Positions 8,689 through 15,595 of a stretch of 33,690 nucleotides of DNA are shown here, piece after piece. Where the stretch lies: contig JAOUEA010000004.1 of assembly GCA_029858935.1 (NCBI GenBank), positions 1-33,690 on the forward strand, written 5' to 3'. Numbering within the stretch: the stretch's first letter is position 1; the number at the start of each line of letters is the position of its first letter. This DNA comes from Actinomycetota bacterium. Its GTDB lineage: Bacteria > Actinomycetota > UBA4738 > HRBIN12. The position numbers and the translations under genes are program-made. The notes under the pieces were generated by a model. It was not told the DNA's origin and made no database searches. It worked only from the letters and a program-made list of their open reading frames with translations.

Positions 8689-9602
8689 TCGTCGGAGTAG
8701 AACTCGCGCCACACAGGGTCGGTGCGCGCCTTGATCGCCGCCTGCTCCTCGGACGTGAGACGACCCTTCCACGCGGTGATCGCAGCTCTGCTGTCTCGGC
8801 GCCGGTTCGATGCCTTCTCGGTGACGCTGGGGTTGCCCGGGCTCGAGCTCTGCACGATCGCGCGCTCGACCTCATCGCTCCACGTGAGTCCCAGCCAGGC
8901 ATAGAGTTCACCGAATCCGGCGACCGGATCGCGGGACAGGTCCTCGTGTCGGATGAAGCGCCAGGTGGACCTGCGGGCCCGCATGACCGCGATGTGCTCG
9001 TGGATCAGGGTCCACAGCAAGATCGCCTGGTCGAGCAAGGGTTGCGGCGTGCGCGCGAAACGCTCGATCTCGTCGGCACGTGCGGCGAACAGATCGCGCA
9101 TCATCGAGGGTTGCGCCGTGAAGTGCTCGAACGGATGCCACCACCCTTGCTTCACGATGCTGTGGGCGAATGCCGCGGGATGCCGGATCAGCACCACGGT
9201 GTCCATGCCGAAGGTGTCGCTCATCCATTCGGCGGAGAAGATCGCGATCGGGTCCTTGCTGATCGGCACGGCCCCGGCGCGCCGGTTCGACCTCGTCACC
9301 CAGAGGTCGCGGCTCATGCGACCGGCGTCTTTGGGCGAACGGAGCGTGGGCAGCTCGGCGGCGGAGGAGTAGTTCCAGGCCAGCATGCGTGCGAGCGGCT
9401 CCCGGAAGCTCGGCGCGTTCTCCTCGTTCACGTAGGTGAACCAGTACCGGAACGGCGCCTGGCGGATGCCTCGTCGCGCCTGGAGGTTGAAAGGTTCCCA
9501 GATCGTGCGCAGCGTGGGCGACGGGGTCGCCGCGAGCATCTCGCTCACCCATCCAGTGCCCGATCGATGGGAACCGGTCACGAGGATGGGGGGTCGTTGC
9601 AT
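8679..9602 (-). CDS. Sulfotransferase family protein
   Basis: Encodes 307 residues. The PAPS-binding 5' loop is ILVTGSHRSGTGWVSEML (about residues 5-22) and the 3' motif is VVLIRHPAAFAHSIVKQGW. Later blocks FIRHEDLSRDPVAGFGELYAWLG and VSV-type C-terminal helices follow the usual order of bacterial Sulfotransfer_1/3 proteins. It differs clearly in sequence from the other three sulfotransferases in this window, so it is not a recent tandem copy. The ATG has no Shine-Dalgarno sequence; a TAACCT hexamer (9612-9617) lies 9 bases before it on the minus strand, compatible with a very short leader. Convergent with the propeller gene ending at 8633. Acceptor unknown; surface glycan assumed from context. 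Confidence 0.8.
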   Translation of the reverse strand: MQRPPILVTGSHRSGTGWVSEMLAATPSPTLRTIWEPFNLQARRGIRQAPFRYWFTYVNEENAPSFREPLARMLAWNYSSAAELPTLRSPKDAGRMSRDLWVTRSNRRAGAVPISKDPIAIFSAEWMSDTFGMDTVVLIRHPAAFAHSIVKQGWWHPFEHFTAQPSMMRDLFAARADEIERFARTPQPLLDQAILLWTLIHEHIAVMRARRSTWRFIRHEDLSRDPVAGFGELYAWLGLTWSDEVERAIVQSSSPGNPSVTEKASNRRRDSRAAITAWKGRLTSEEQAAIKARTDPVWREFYSDEDW

Positions 9603-9660
9603 CGAGGCCAGAGGTTACCCGACGCGTCGAGCACGTCCCGGAGCCGGCCGACGTGTTCGC

Positions 9661-10578
9661 CTACCGCAGCTTGAAGTACGTGTCGCGACCCATCGCCTTG
9701 AACGCGTCGAAGGCCGACCTCGACGACGTGAGCAGATAGTTGCAGTCGGTGTTCTCGTGGTTGTAGGAGAACACCTTGATCTCAGGCCACGACTTCACCG
9801 TGGAACGAGCTTCGCGCAGCCACCTGGCCTTCTCCCCCGGGTTCCTCTCGACGCAGCCGGCCTCGATCACGTAGAGCTTCTCCCCGCGTGTGCGCGCGAA
9901 CTGCCGCGACGGCGCGAAGATCTTCTTGAACGAGCGCCAATCGACGCCGAAGCACCGGTGCCGGTTATACCCGTCGACCCCGATCCCCTCGTATTGATTC
10001 GGCAACCACCGACCCGCCTCGCCCTTGAGGAACGTGGCGGCCGTGAGCACGACGACCCACTTGTATCCCGACACGCCGGTGTTCTTGAAGATCTTCCTCA
10101 CCCGCGTGTAGGCGGCCTTGTAGTCGTTCGGGTTGCCCTCATCCTCGGGCTCCTTGTGGAAACACATGTAGCCCTGGCCACCGAGGCTCCGCAGGCTGCG
10201 AGCCTGGCTCGTGATCCATCCATCGTGTCGCCCGTCGGCGATGGCCCTCCAACTCACGGGGCCCGCCTTGGTGCGAGCGAACCACGAGACGATCGGCTTG
10301 TGGTTCGTCTGAACGCTCCACCGGGTGAATTTGTTGTCGAGATCGTTCGTCCAGGGAAGACGGTGGTGCGTCGTGGCGAACTTGCGCCCCATCCGTCGCT
10401 CCATCTTCCGAACGTCCGCGATGGGGTCGCTCGACTGGATCAGCGCTCCCCAACGGCAGCCTGCGTTGCCGGCGAGAGCCTCGAGGTCGCCGAGCCCGTA
10501 CACGGACAGGCCCACCGCCGCGGTTCCCGCGGCGGCAGACCGCTTCAAGAATGAACGTCGATCGATCGTGCGATCCAT
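9661..10578 (-). CDS. Tat-exported GH26-like glycoside hydrolase (beta-mannanase superfamily)
   Basis: Encodes 305 residues from the ATG at 10576-10578, which has a perfect GGAGG ribosome-binding site five bases upstream. The N-terminus is a twin-arginine signal (DRRSFLKRSAAAGTAAVGLSVYG, shown here by its RRSFLK motif and hydrophobic stretch). The mature part begins CRWGALIQSSDPIADVRKME, as in GH26-like proteins. Candidate catalytic acid/base is in MCFHKEPE (E143) and candidate nucleophile in KLYVIEAG (E239), matching the order and spacing of GH26 enzymes. Predicted role: extracellular cleavage or trimming of a polysaccharide, in keeping with the neighbouring glycan genes. Substrate unknown; clan assignment is by motif only. 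Confidence 0.75.
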   Translation of the reverse strand: MDRTIDRRSFLKRSAAAGTAAVGLSVYGLGDLEALAGNAGCRWGALIQSSDPIADVRKMERRMGRKFATTHHRLPWTNDLDNKFTRWSVQTNHKPIVSWFARTKAGPVSWRAIADGRHDGWITSQARSLRSLGGQGYMCFHKEPEDEGNPNDYKAAYTRVRKIFKNTGVSGYKWVVVLTAATFLKGEAGRWLPNQYEGIGVDGYNRHRCFGVDWRSFKKIFAPSRQFARTRGEKLYVIEAGCVERNPGEKARWLREARSTVKSWPEIKVFSYNHENTDCNYLLTSSRSAFDAFKAMGRDTYFKLR

Positions 10579-10704
10579 AGGGACCTCCTCCGGACGTGCA
10601 GGGTCACGGTCGCGAGAAACCGGCCGAGCCCGTGCGAGAGCCATCGGCACGCGGGCTGGGGCGGCTTGAGGAGCGCGCCAGGCGTCTCCTCGGTGAGTTC
10701 GCGA

Positions 10705-11058
10705 CTACGTGGTCTGAGGAGCGAACGTGGGGGCGGCCGGGAGCAGGCGCACGATGACGCGCCGAGGCCCGCGGCGCCTGCGAGCTTCATGCGCGGCCGA
10801 TTCGTACCCCCCACGCCCGGCGGCCGAGGTGGTGGCCGACGATGCCCGAGCGAGGGCGTGGATCTCGGGATCGGTGGCACGAGGGCCGAAGAGACGTCGA
10901 AGGGCACACAGGCATCGGCTCACGAAGGCACGAGGACGGCGGGTGATGCTTCCGAACACGGCACGGGGGGAGCGAACGAGGGTGAGCAACAGGTCGGAGG
11001 GAGGCCGGAGTGGTCGCGGAAGAGGCGCGAGGAGAAGGAATCGAGCCATCATCCGCAT
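10705..11058 (-). CDS. Doubtful small Arg/Pro-rich hypothetical protein
   Basis: A 117-codon frame begins ATG (11056-11058) about seven bases after a run of six Gs that could serve as ribosome-binding site. The predicted protein starts MRMMARFLLLAPLP and then becomes rich in Arg, Pro and Ala, with no recognisable domain. Third-position GC is high but less extreme than in the surrounding genes. It lies on the same strand as the hydrolase, 126 bp upstream. It may be a chance frame in GC-rich DNA. Confidence 0.2.
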   Translation of the reverse strand: MRMMARFLLLAPLPRPLRPPSDLLLTLVRSPRAVFGSITRRPRAFVSRCLCALRRLFGPRATDPEIHALARASSATTSAAGRGGYESAAHEARRRRGPRRVIVRLLPAAPTFAPQTT

Positions 11059-11142
11059 CGGGCAACCCCCCCATCCCGTGACAGCCGATCCGACGGCCAC
11101 GCCACTCATCTCCCGTAGGCCGTCCTCCCTGCTGCGAACATG

Positions 11143-11219
11143 AAAAAGCCTCACCGTCGGGCTTTCTACCATCGGCGAGGTAGCGCGAATGTACCAGAGT
11201 CAAGGCGGGGAGCAAGTCC
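11143..11219 (-). ncRNA. Candidate small RNA or leader with its own promoter-like and terminator-like elements
   Basis: On the minus strand a TACGAT hexamer (11227-11232), matching the -10 elements of nearby genes, is followed about 75 bases later by a terminator-like hairpin. The hairpin is CCTCGCCG (11073+100, i.e. 11173-11180) pairing with CGGTGAGG (11149-11156), then a run of five Ts (11143-11147). In between are further self-complementary segments: CTACC/GGTAG (11066+100 and 11179-11183) and, at the 5' end, GGGGA/TCCCC (11207-11211 and 11217-11221). No annotated minus-strand gene ends here, so the terminator is otherwise orphaned. It could instead be an attenuator for the doubtful frame at 10705-11058. 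Not matched to any RNA family I know. Confidence 0.25.
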
Positions 11220-11365
11220 CCGAAGCATCGTATCCCGAGGGACCGAGGCCACTAGGGTCGTCGACCCATGATCGGCGACGGACTGCATGTGCCGTAGGCC
11301 GGGAGCTCAGATGCCTCGTGCGAGACGAGTCGGCCTGCGGTTCAGCCCCGACCTCGCACAGCCGA

Positions 11366-11371
11366 TACGCT
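11366..11371 (+). promoter_or_regulatory. -10 element (TACGCT) for a leaderless glycosyltransferase start
   Basis: TACGCT ends 7 bases before the ATG at 11379, where no Shine-Dalgarno sequence is present. Transcription would then begin at or next to the A of the start codon. No good -35 element is visible. The same spacing occurs before the starts at 15562, 32280 and 32321. Confidence 0.5.
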
Positions 11372-11378
11372 TCCCCGT

Positions 11379-12221
11379 ATGGAGACGACGACCGACGCAT
11401 CGATACCACGGGCGGACCGCGTTGGACGGCCGGTGCGCTTCGGCATCGTGACCCCGACCCTGAATGCCGAGCGATACCTGGAAGCCACGCTTCGCTCGAT
11501 CTGGAGCCAGGCCTCCGACGAGATCGTGATCGACCACGTGCTGGTCGACGGCGGCTCGACCGACGGCACGACGAAGGTGGCGGAGGCGTTCCCCACACGG
11601 GTCGTCGTCGCCACGGATGACCAAGGCATGTATGACGCGATCAACAGGGGCCTGTCGATGGTGCAGGGGGAGGTCGTCGGCTACATCAACGCCGACGACG
11701 AGATCGCCCCGGGGGCACTCGCTGCGGCAGCGAAGGCCTTCGTCGACCACGCAGATGCCCGATGGCTGATGGGCAAGCGGGAGTTCATCGACGGGGAGGG
11801 TGCTGCGTTCGCCTGGATGCAGCCGGTGCCCTTCACCTTGCGGTCCTACCTGGGGCTCGGGTGGTCCTGCGTTCCGCAAGAGACGGTCTGGATGCGGCGA
11901 GAGCTGTTCGACGAAGTCGGCCCCTTCGACACGACGTTCCGCAACACCGGTGACTACGACATGTACGCCCGATGCCGACGGGCCTCCAAGCCGCTGATCC
12001 TGCCCCGCACGATGGGTCGATTCCGACTGCACGGCGACCAGTTGTCGTTCAAGCCTGAGGTGATGGCCAAGGAGAGCCGCAGGGTGCAGGAGAAGAACGG
12101 AACCGTCGACCGGATGGGCTGGGTCCGCGGCAAGCTGCTGAGCCTGCGGCTGAACGCGCGCAACCCTCGCTGGCTGATCGCCAAGAAGACCGGCCGCATC
12201 CGCTTCGTGCACGAGCCGTGA
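11379..12221 (+). CDS. Glycosyltransferase family 2
   Basis: Encodes 280 residues. GT-A fold markers: the N-terminal strand FGIVTPTLNAERYLEATLRSI, the nucleotide-binding VDGGSTDGT (residues 57-64), DQGMYDAINRGLSMVQGEVVGYINADDE with the DXD-like NADDE metal site at 104-108, and a late acceptor block NTGDYDMYARC. It matches the WcaA/WbbD-type GT2 proteins that add one sugar from an NDP-sugar during surface-polysaccharide assembly. The donor cannot be predicted. No membrane segments; probably acts at the inner face of the membrane. The stop overlaps the next start (GTGA, 12218-12221), forming a three-gene coupled unit with 12218 and 13345. Confidence 0.9.
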   Translation: METTTDASIPRADRVGRPVRFGIVTPTLNAERYLEATLRSIWSQASDEIVIDHVLVDGGSTDGTTKVAEAFPTRVVVATDDQGMYDAINRGLSMVQGEVVGYINADDEIAPGALAAAAKAFVDHADARWLMGKREFIDGEGAAFAWMQPVPFTLRSYLGLGWSCVPQETVWMRRELFDEVGPFDTTFRNTGDYDMYARCRRASKPLILPRTMGRFRLHGDQLSFKPEVMAKESRRVQEKNGTVDRMGWVRGKLLSLRLNARNPRWLIAKKTGRIRFVHEP

Positions 12222-13348
12222 GCGGCTTGCGCATCGCCGTCGATGCGAGCTTCGTCGACCCGGGGCGCGTGGGCGGCGCCGAGCACATGGTCTCGAACCT
12301 GGTCGGCGGACTCGCGTCGGCCTGCCCCCCCGACGACGAGCTCGTCGTGTACACGGACCGACCGTGGCCCGCGCCGGAACGGGTACGATTCCGAGCCCTG
12401 CATGGGCCGGGGAACCGCTTCACTCGGATCACCGCAACGCTTCGCGGACGGCTCGATGAACACGACGCCGTGCTCTTCACGAACTACTTCACCGCCCCGT
12501 TCCCGAAGACACGTCGGCGGCCCACGTTCGTCACCGTGATCCACGACCTGCAGTACCTGCATATGCCGGACAACTTCAGCGTCCGGAAACGGGCATGGTT
12601 GCGAGGCTCGCACGAGGCTACGCTCCGGTTCGCCGACCGCACCGTGGCGATCTCCGAGCATGTTCGGGGCGACCTGCTCGAACGCTACGGGCGCAGATGG
12701 GCCTCCCGCGTCGTCGCGATCCACAATCCGATCTCCTGGGAGCGTTTCGAGCGTGACGGCCGGCTCCCGGAGGGGATCGATGGATGCCCGTTCGTGTTGG
12801 CCGTTGCCGCGCAGTATCCCCACAAGAACCTCGAGACCCTCGTGCTGGCGTTCGCCGAACTGCGTCGCCGGGGGGGACACCAGGACGTGAAGCTCGTGCT
12901 CGCAGGGCAGCTCGGTGCGCGGCTCTCGGGCGTCGCCTGGACGAAGTCGCTCGACCGACCGATCGAAGACGGCGGTCTCGGCGACGTCGTGGTCGAAACC
13001 GGCTACATCGACGACGCCACCTTGGGTGCGCTGTACCGTCATGCCAGCGTGTTCGCTTTCCCGTCGTTGTTCGAAGGGTTCGCCATGCCGCCGATCGAAG
13101 CCCTCGGGTTCGGACTGCCCGTGCTGACCACGCGCGAAGCGTCGATCCCCGAAGTGACGATGGGCTCGGCCACCTACCTCGACGACCCACGCGACCCGAT
13201 CGAGATCGCCGACCGGCTGAGCGAGATGCTGGGCGATGCCGACGCCGCGCGACCGACTTCCGCCGACGTGACCAGGATCCGAGACGCATACGATCCGGTG
13301 CGCATCGGCGCCCGCTACCGCGACCTCATGGAGTCGGGAACCTCGTGA
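12218..13348 (+). CDS. Glycosyltransferase family 4 (GT-B fold)
   Basis: Encodes 376 residues from a GTG overlapping the upstream stop. N-terminal GT4 features: RIAVDASFVDPGRVGGAEHM and the FVTVIHDLQYLHMP block. The C-terminal Rossmann domain has AVAAQYPHKNLETLVLAFAEL and the E-x7-E donor site FPSLFEGFAMPPIEALGFGLPVL. This is a retaining glycosyltransferase of the mannosyl/rhamnosyl-transferase type commonly used for exopolysaccharide and O-antigen assembly. Sugar specificity cannot be read from the sequence. Coupled by GTGA overlaps to the GT2 upstream and the sulfotransferase downstream, so the three products probably act on the same glycan (inference). Confidence 0.92.
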   Translation: MSGLRIAVDASFVDPGRVGGAEHMVSNLVGGLASACPPDDELVVYTDRPWPAPERVRFRALHGPGNRFTRITATLRGRLDEHDAVLFTNYFTAPFPKTRRRPTFVTVIHDLQYLHMPDNFSVRKRAWLRGSHEATLRFADRTVAISEHVRGDLLERYGRRWASRVVAIHNPISWERFERDGRLPEGIDGCPFVLAVAAQYPHKNLETLVLAFAELRRRGGHQDVKLVLAGQLGARLSGVAWTKSLDRPIEDGGLGDVVVETGYIDDATLGALYRHASVFAFPSLFEGFAMPPIEALGFGLPVLTTREASIPEVTMGSATYLDDPRDPIEIADRLSEMLGDADAARPTSADVTRIRDAYDPVRIGARYRDLMESGTS

Positions 13349-14289
13349 GCGTGCGACCCATCTTCCTGCTGTCGCTGCCGAGATCGGGCTCGACCCTCGC
13401 TCAGCGGGTGCTCGCCGCTCATCCGCAGATCGCGACGGCCGCCGAACCGTGGCTGCTCCTGCCCCACGTCTACGCGACCCGTGAACGAGGCATGGCTGCG
13501 GAGTACACGCAGCCGATCGCGGCGCGCGCCATCTCCGAGTTCGTGCGCTCGCTGCCCGAGGGCGATCGCGACTACCGCCAGGCGATGCACGACTTCGCCG
13601 TCGACCTCTACACGCGAGCGGCGGATGAGGGGTCGACGTACTTCCTCGACAAGACGCCCCGCTACCACTACATCGTCGAGGATCTGTTCGAGATCTTCCC
13701 CGAGGCGAAGTTCGTCTTCTTGTGGCGGAACCCGCTCGCGGTGGTCGCATCGATCGTCGAGACGTGGACCAAGGGACGCTGGAACGTCGATCGATGGCAG
13801 GGCGACCTCCGAGGGATCGCCTCGCTCGCCGATGCCTTCGAGGCACATCGGGAAACTGCGGCTGCGGTGCGGTATGAGGATCTGGTCGGTGACCCCGAAG
13901 CGGCTTGGCCAGGCATCTTCGAACACCTCGAGCTGCCGTTCGATCCCGGCCTGCTGACACGGTTCAGCGACGTGACCATCGATGGATCGATGGGAGATCC
14001 GACCGGAGTGCAGCGGTATTCGACGATCAGCGACGAGCCCCTGGAGAAGTGGCGATCGACCCTGGCGAACCCCTACCGTAAGCGCTGGTGTCGCCGATAC
14101 CTTCTCTGGATCGGTCGGCATCGACTCCAGCTCATGGGCTACGACCTCGATCGGCTGCTTGCCGATCTCGACGAGCTGGGCTCCTCACCTCGATCGGTGC
14201 CCTCCGACGCGTTCCGCGGCAGTTACTGGGCGATCGCGCAGCAGAGGAAGCGGTCGGCGTTCAAGCGGATGGCGCCGCGGATCCGCTGA
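13345..14289 (+). CDS. Sulfotransferase family protein, coupled to glycosyltransferases
   Basis: Encodes 314 residues from the GTG (13345) that overlaps the GT4 stop as GTGA; another GTG two codons on is also possible. The 5'-phosphosulfate loop is FLLSLPRSGSTLAQRVLAAHP near the N-terminus, followed by the acceptor-side EPWLLLP. The 3'-phosphate motif is FVFLWRNPLAVVASIVETW, and a later VRYEDLVGDPEAAW block is typical of Sulfotransfer_3-type proteins. Placement inside a glycosyltransferase operon is the strongest evidence in this window that these sulfotransferases act on a surface glycan. Its last 29 bases overlap the 3' end of the convergent Wzy-like gene. Confidence 0.87.
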   Translation: MSVRPIFLLSLPRSGSTLAQRVLAAHPQIATAAEPWLLLPHVYATRERGMAAEYTQPIAARAISEFVRSLPEGDRDYRQAMHDFAVDLYTRAADEGSTYFLDKTPRYHYIVEDLFEIFPEAKFVFLWRNPLAVVASIVETWTKGRWNVDRWQGDLRGIASLADAFEAHRETAAAVRYEDLVGDPEAAWPGIFEHLELPFDPGLLTRFSDVTIDGSMGDPTGVQRYSTISDEPLEKWRSTLANPYRKRWCRRYLLWIGRHRLQLMGYDLDRLLADLDELGSSPRSVPSDAFRGSYWAIAQQRKRSAFKRMAPRIR

Positions 14290-15562
14290 GTGCACCCGGT
14301 TCCGTCGATTCGTCATCGTCGTCGACGGGCTTCGGCTCCCCGATCGACATCGCGATGCCGTACAGACCGAAGATCGTGGCCGATCGCGAGGCTCCCGGCA
14401 GCACGGGGTTGAAGGCCATCGCCACCAGGAATCCGTTGAGGCACACGAGGATCGCCCTGAGCAACCCGGCCCTCGTCGACTGGCCCGCGCGCGCGAATCC
14501 GCGGTAGCGCCTGAGCAGCGTCACCTCGGCGATCACGAACCACCCGATCAGCAACCCGAACCCGACTGCTCCCCCGGCCGCAAGGAAGAGCACGAAGTCG
14601 TTGTGGAACGGCAGCACCCTGCCGTCACGCTCCCGCACCGCCGTCACTTCACCAGCGAAGCCCGATCCGAAGATCGGGGCCTCGCGCCAGCGCGAGATCC
14701 CCTGGTTCCACAGATCGAGACGGCCGCTGTTGGCGTTGGCCTTGTCGACGACCGCGAAGTAGTCGTCGGCCACATCGATGCCCTTCTCGAAGTTCGCCAA
14801 GGACAACGCCCCGATCGCCACCACCGCACCGACGACGAAGATCGTGCGCATGCTGCTCGACCGCCTACCGGTCAGATAGAGCGTCAACACGACGGCAGCT
14901 CCCACCATCAGCGACGTCGCCGACGGATACGTGGTGAAGATGATCGCCGCCATCACCAGGACCAGCACGAGCCGTCTGCGGTTCCCGAGTGCGATAGCAG
15001 CTCCGACGGCGAGGGCGACCATCGCCACGCTCGCGTTCCTGTACTGCCTGAACTGCAGCAGGCCGGGCAGGATCTCGAGGTTCACGAGCACGTTCATCGC
15101 CGTGTAGGCGGTCGCGATCAGCGATACCCATGACAGGGTCTTGGCGACCTCGCGATCGGTGGGATCCTCGGTCGTCAGGAGGTAGAGGAACGCCAGCATC
15201 ATCGGCAGGAACACCGACCGGCCGGTCTCGACCGTGCCGAGGAGCGCGACCCCGATCATCGACCCCGTGAGGCCGAAGACGAACAGTGAGAACAACACGA
15301 GATCGGATGGAAGCGGACGCCTCACCACGAACCCGGGCTTGCGCAGCCTCACCCACACGGCCGCCACGATCGGCACCGCGATGATCAGGAACCGAGTCGC
15401 GCCGCCCTGCACCGATCGGTCCAGCCAGTCGTACACGTCGAACGACGCGGCGAGCATGATGACCAGGTAGGCCCGCCACAGCACGAAGGAATCGGTCGAC
15501 CGTGGCTCGATCGTCGCGGTCGGCTGGAACGACTCGGGTCGCACACGTTCCGCGGACCTCAT
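14261..15562 (-). CDS. O-antigen ligase/polymerase-like (Wzy/WaaL) membrane protein
   Basis: Encodes 433 residues with about 11 hydrophobic segments spread from residue 27 to 415. The conserved Wzy_C-type periplasmic block is SGRLDLWNQGISRWREAPIFGSGF, followed by LPFHNDFVLFLAAGGAVGFGL with the His used as a hallmark of O-antigen ligases (given here as short blocks). The C-terminal tail is acidic and soluble (EPKPVDDDDESTEP). Predicted to polymerise or ligate lipid-linked repeat units at the outer face of the membrane. The ATG has no ribosome-binding site but a TACACT hexamer (15570-15575) ends 7 bases upstream, indicating a leaderless start. Same strand as, and 33 bp after, the Wzz/BY-kinase gene. 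Confidence 0.85.
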   Translation of the reverse strand: MRSAERVRPESFQPTATIEPRSTDSFVLWRAYLVIMLAASFDVYDWLDRSVQGGATRFLIIAVPIVAAVWVRLRKPGFVVRRPLPSDLVLFSLFVFGLTGSMIGVALLGTVETGRSVFLPMMLAFLYLLTTEDPTDREVAKTLSWVSLIATAYTAMNVLVNLEILPGLLQFRQYRNASVAMVALAVGAAIALGNRRRLVLVLVMAAIIFTTYPSATSLMVGAAVVLTLYLTGRRSSSMRTIFVVGAVVAIGALSLANFEKGIDVADDYFAVVDKANANSGRLDLWNQGISRWREAPIFGSGFAGEVTAVRERDGRVLPFHNDFVLFLAAGGAVGFGLLIGWFVIAEVTLLRRYRGFARAGQSTRAGLLRAILVCLNGFLVAMAFNPVLPGASRSATIFGLYGIAMSIGEPKPVDDDDESTEPGALSGSAAPSA

Positions 15563-15569
15563 CGCACGC

Positions 15570-15575
15570 AGTGTA
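15570..15575 (-). promoter_or_regulatory. -10 element (TACACT) for a leaderless Wzy-like start
   Basis: On the minus strand TACACT is followed by exactly 7 bases and then the ATG at 15560-15562, with no Shine-Dalgarno sequence between. This implies a separate promoter for the Wzy-like gene within the 33-bp gap after the Wzz/kinase gene. Confidence 0.5.
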
Positions 15576-15595
15576 GACGGGTCGAGTTCGTCAGC

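Larger units (their letters stand above)
10579..11378. other. 800-bp gap with no convincing protein gene
   Basis: This stretch separates the minus-strand hydrolase from the plus-strand glycosyltransferase. Frames here give low-complexity, Arg/Pro/Ser-rich translations. I can support only a weak minus-strand reading frame (10705-11058), a group of hairpins around 11143-11221 listed separately as a possible small RNA, and the glycosyltransferase promoter at its right edge. Confidence 0.6.

Noticed and set aside
10666-11118. Plus-strand open frames in the 800-bp gap
   Set aside because: Translations are low-complexity (Gly/Arg/Ser/His-rich), have no start signals and no domain.
11143-11221. A cyclic-di-GMP (GEMM) or other known riboswitch, suggested by AAAGCC and GGTAG segments
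   Set aside because: The conserved core arrangement of GEMM elements is absent; AAAGCC simply pairs with GGCTTT, and the better fold is a terminator on the minus strand. I could match no known class.
11954-13960. A 668-codon minus-strand open frame opposite the glycosyltransferase/sulfotransferase genes
   Set aside because: Arg/His-rich translation with no domain signal; the plus strand carries three coupled genes with clear motifs.
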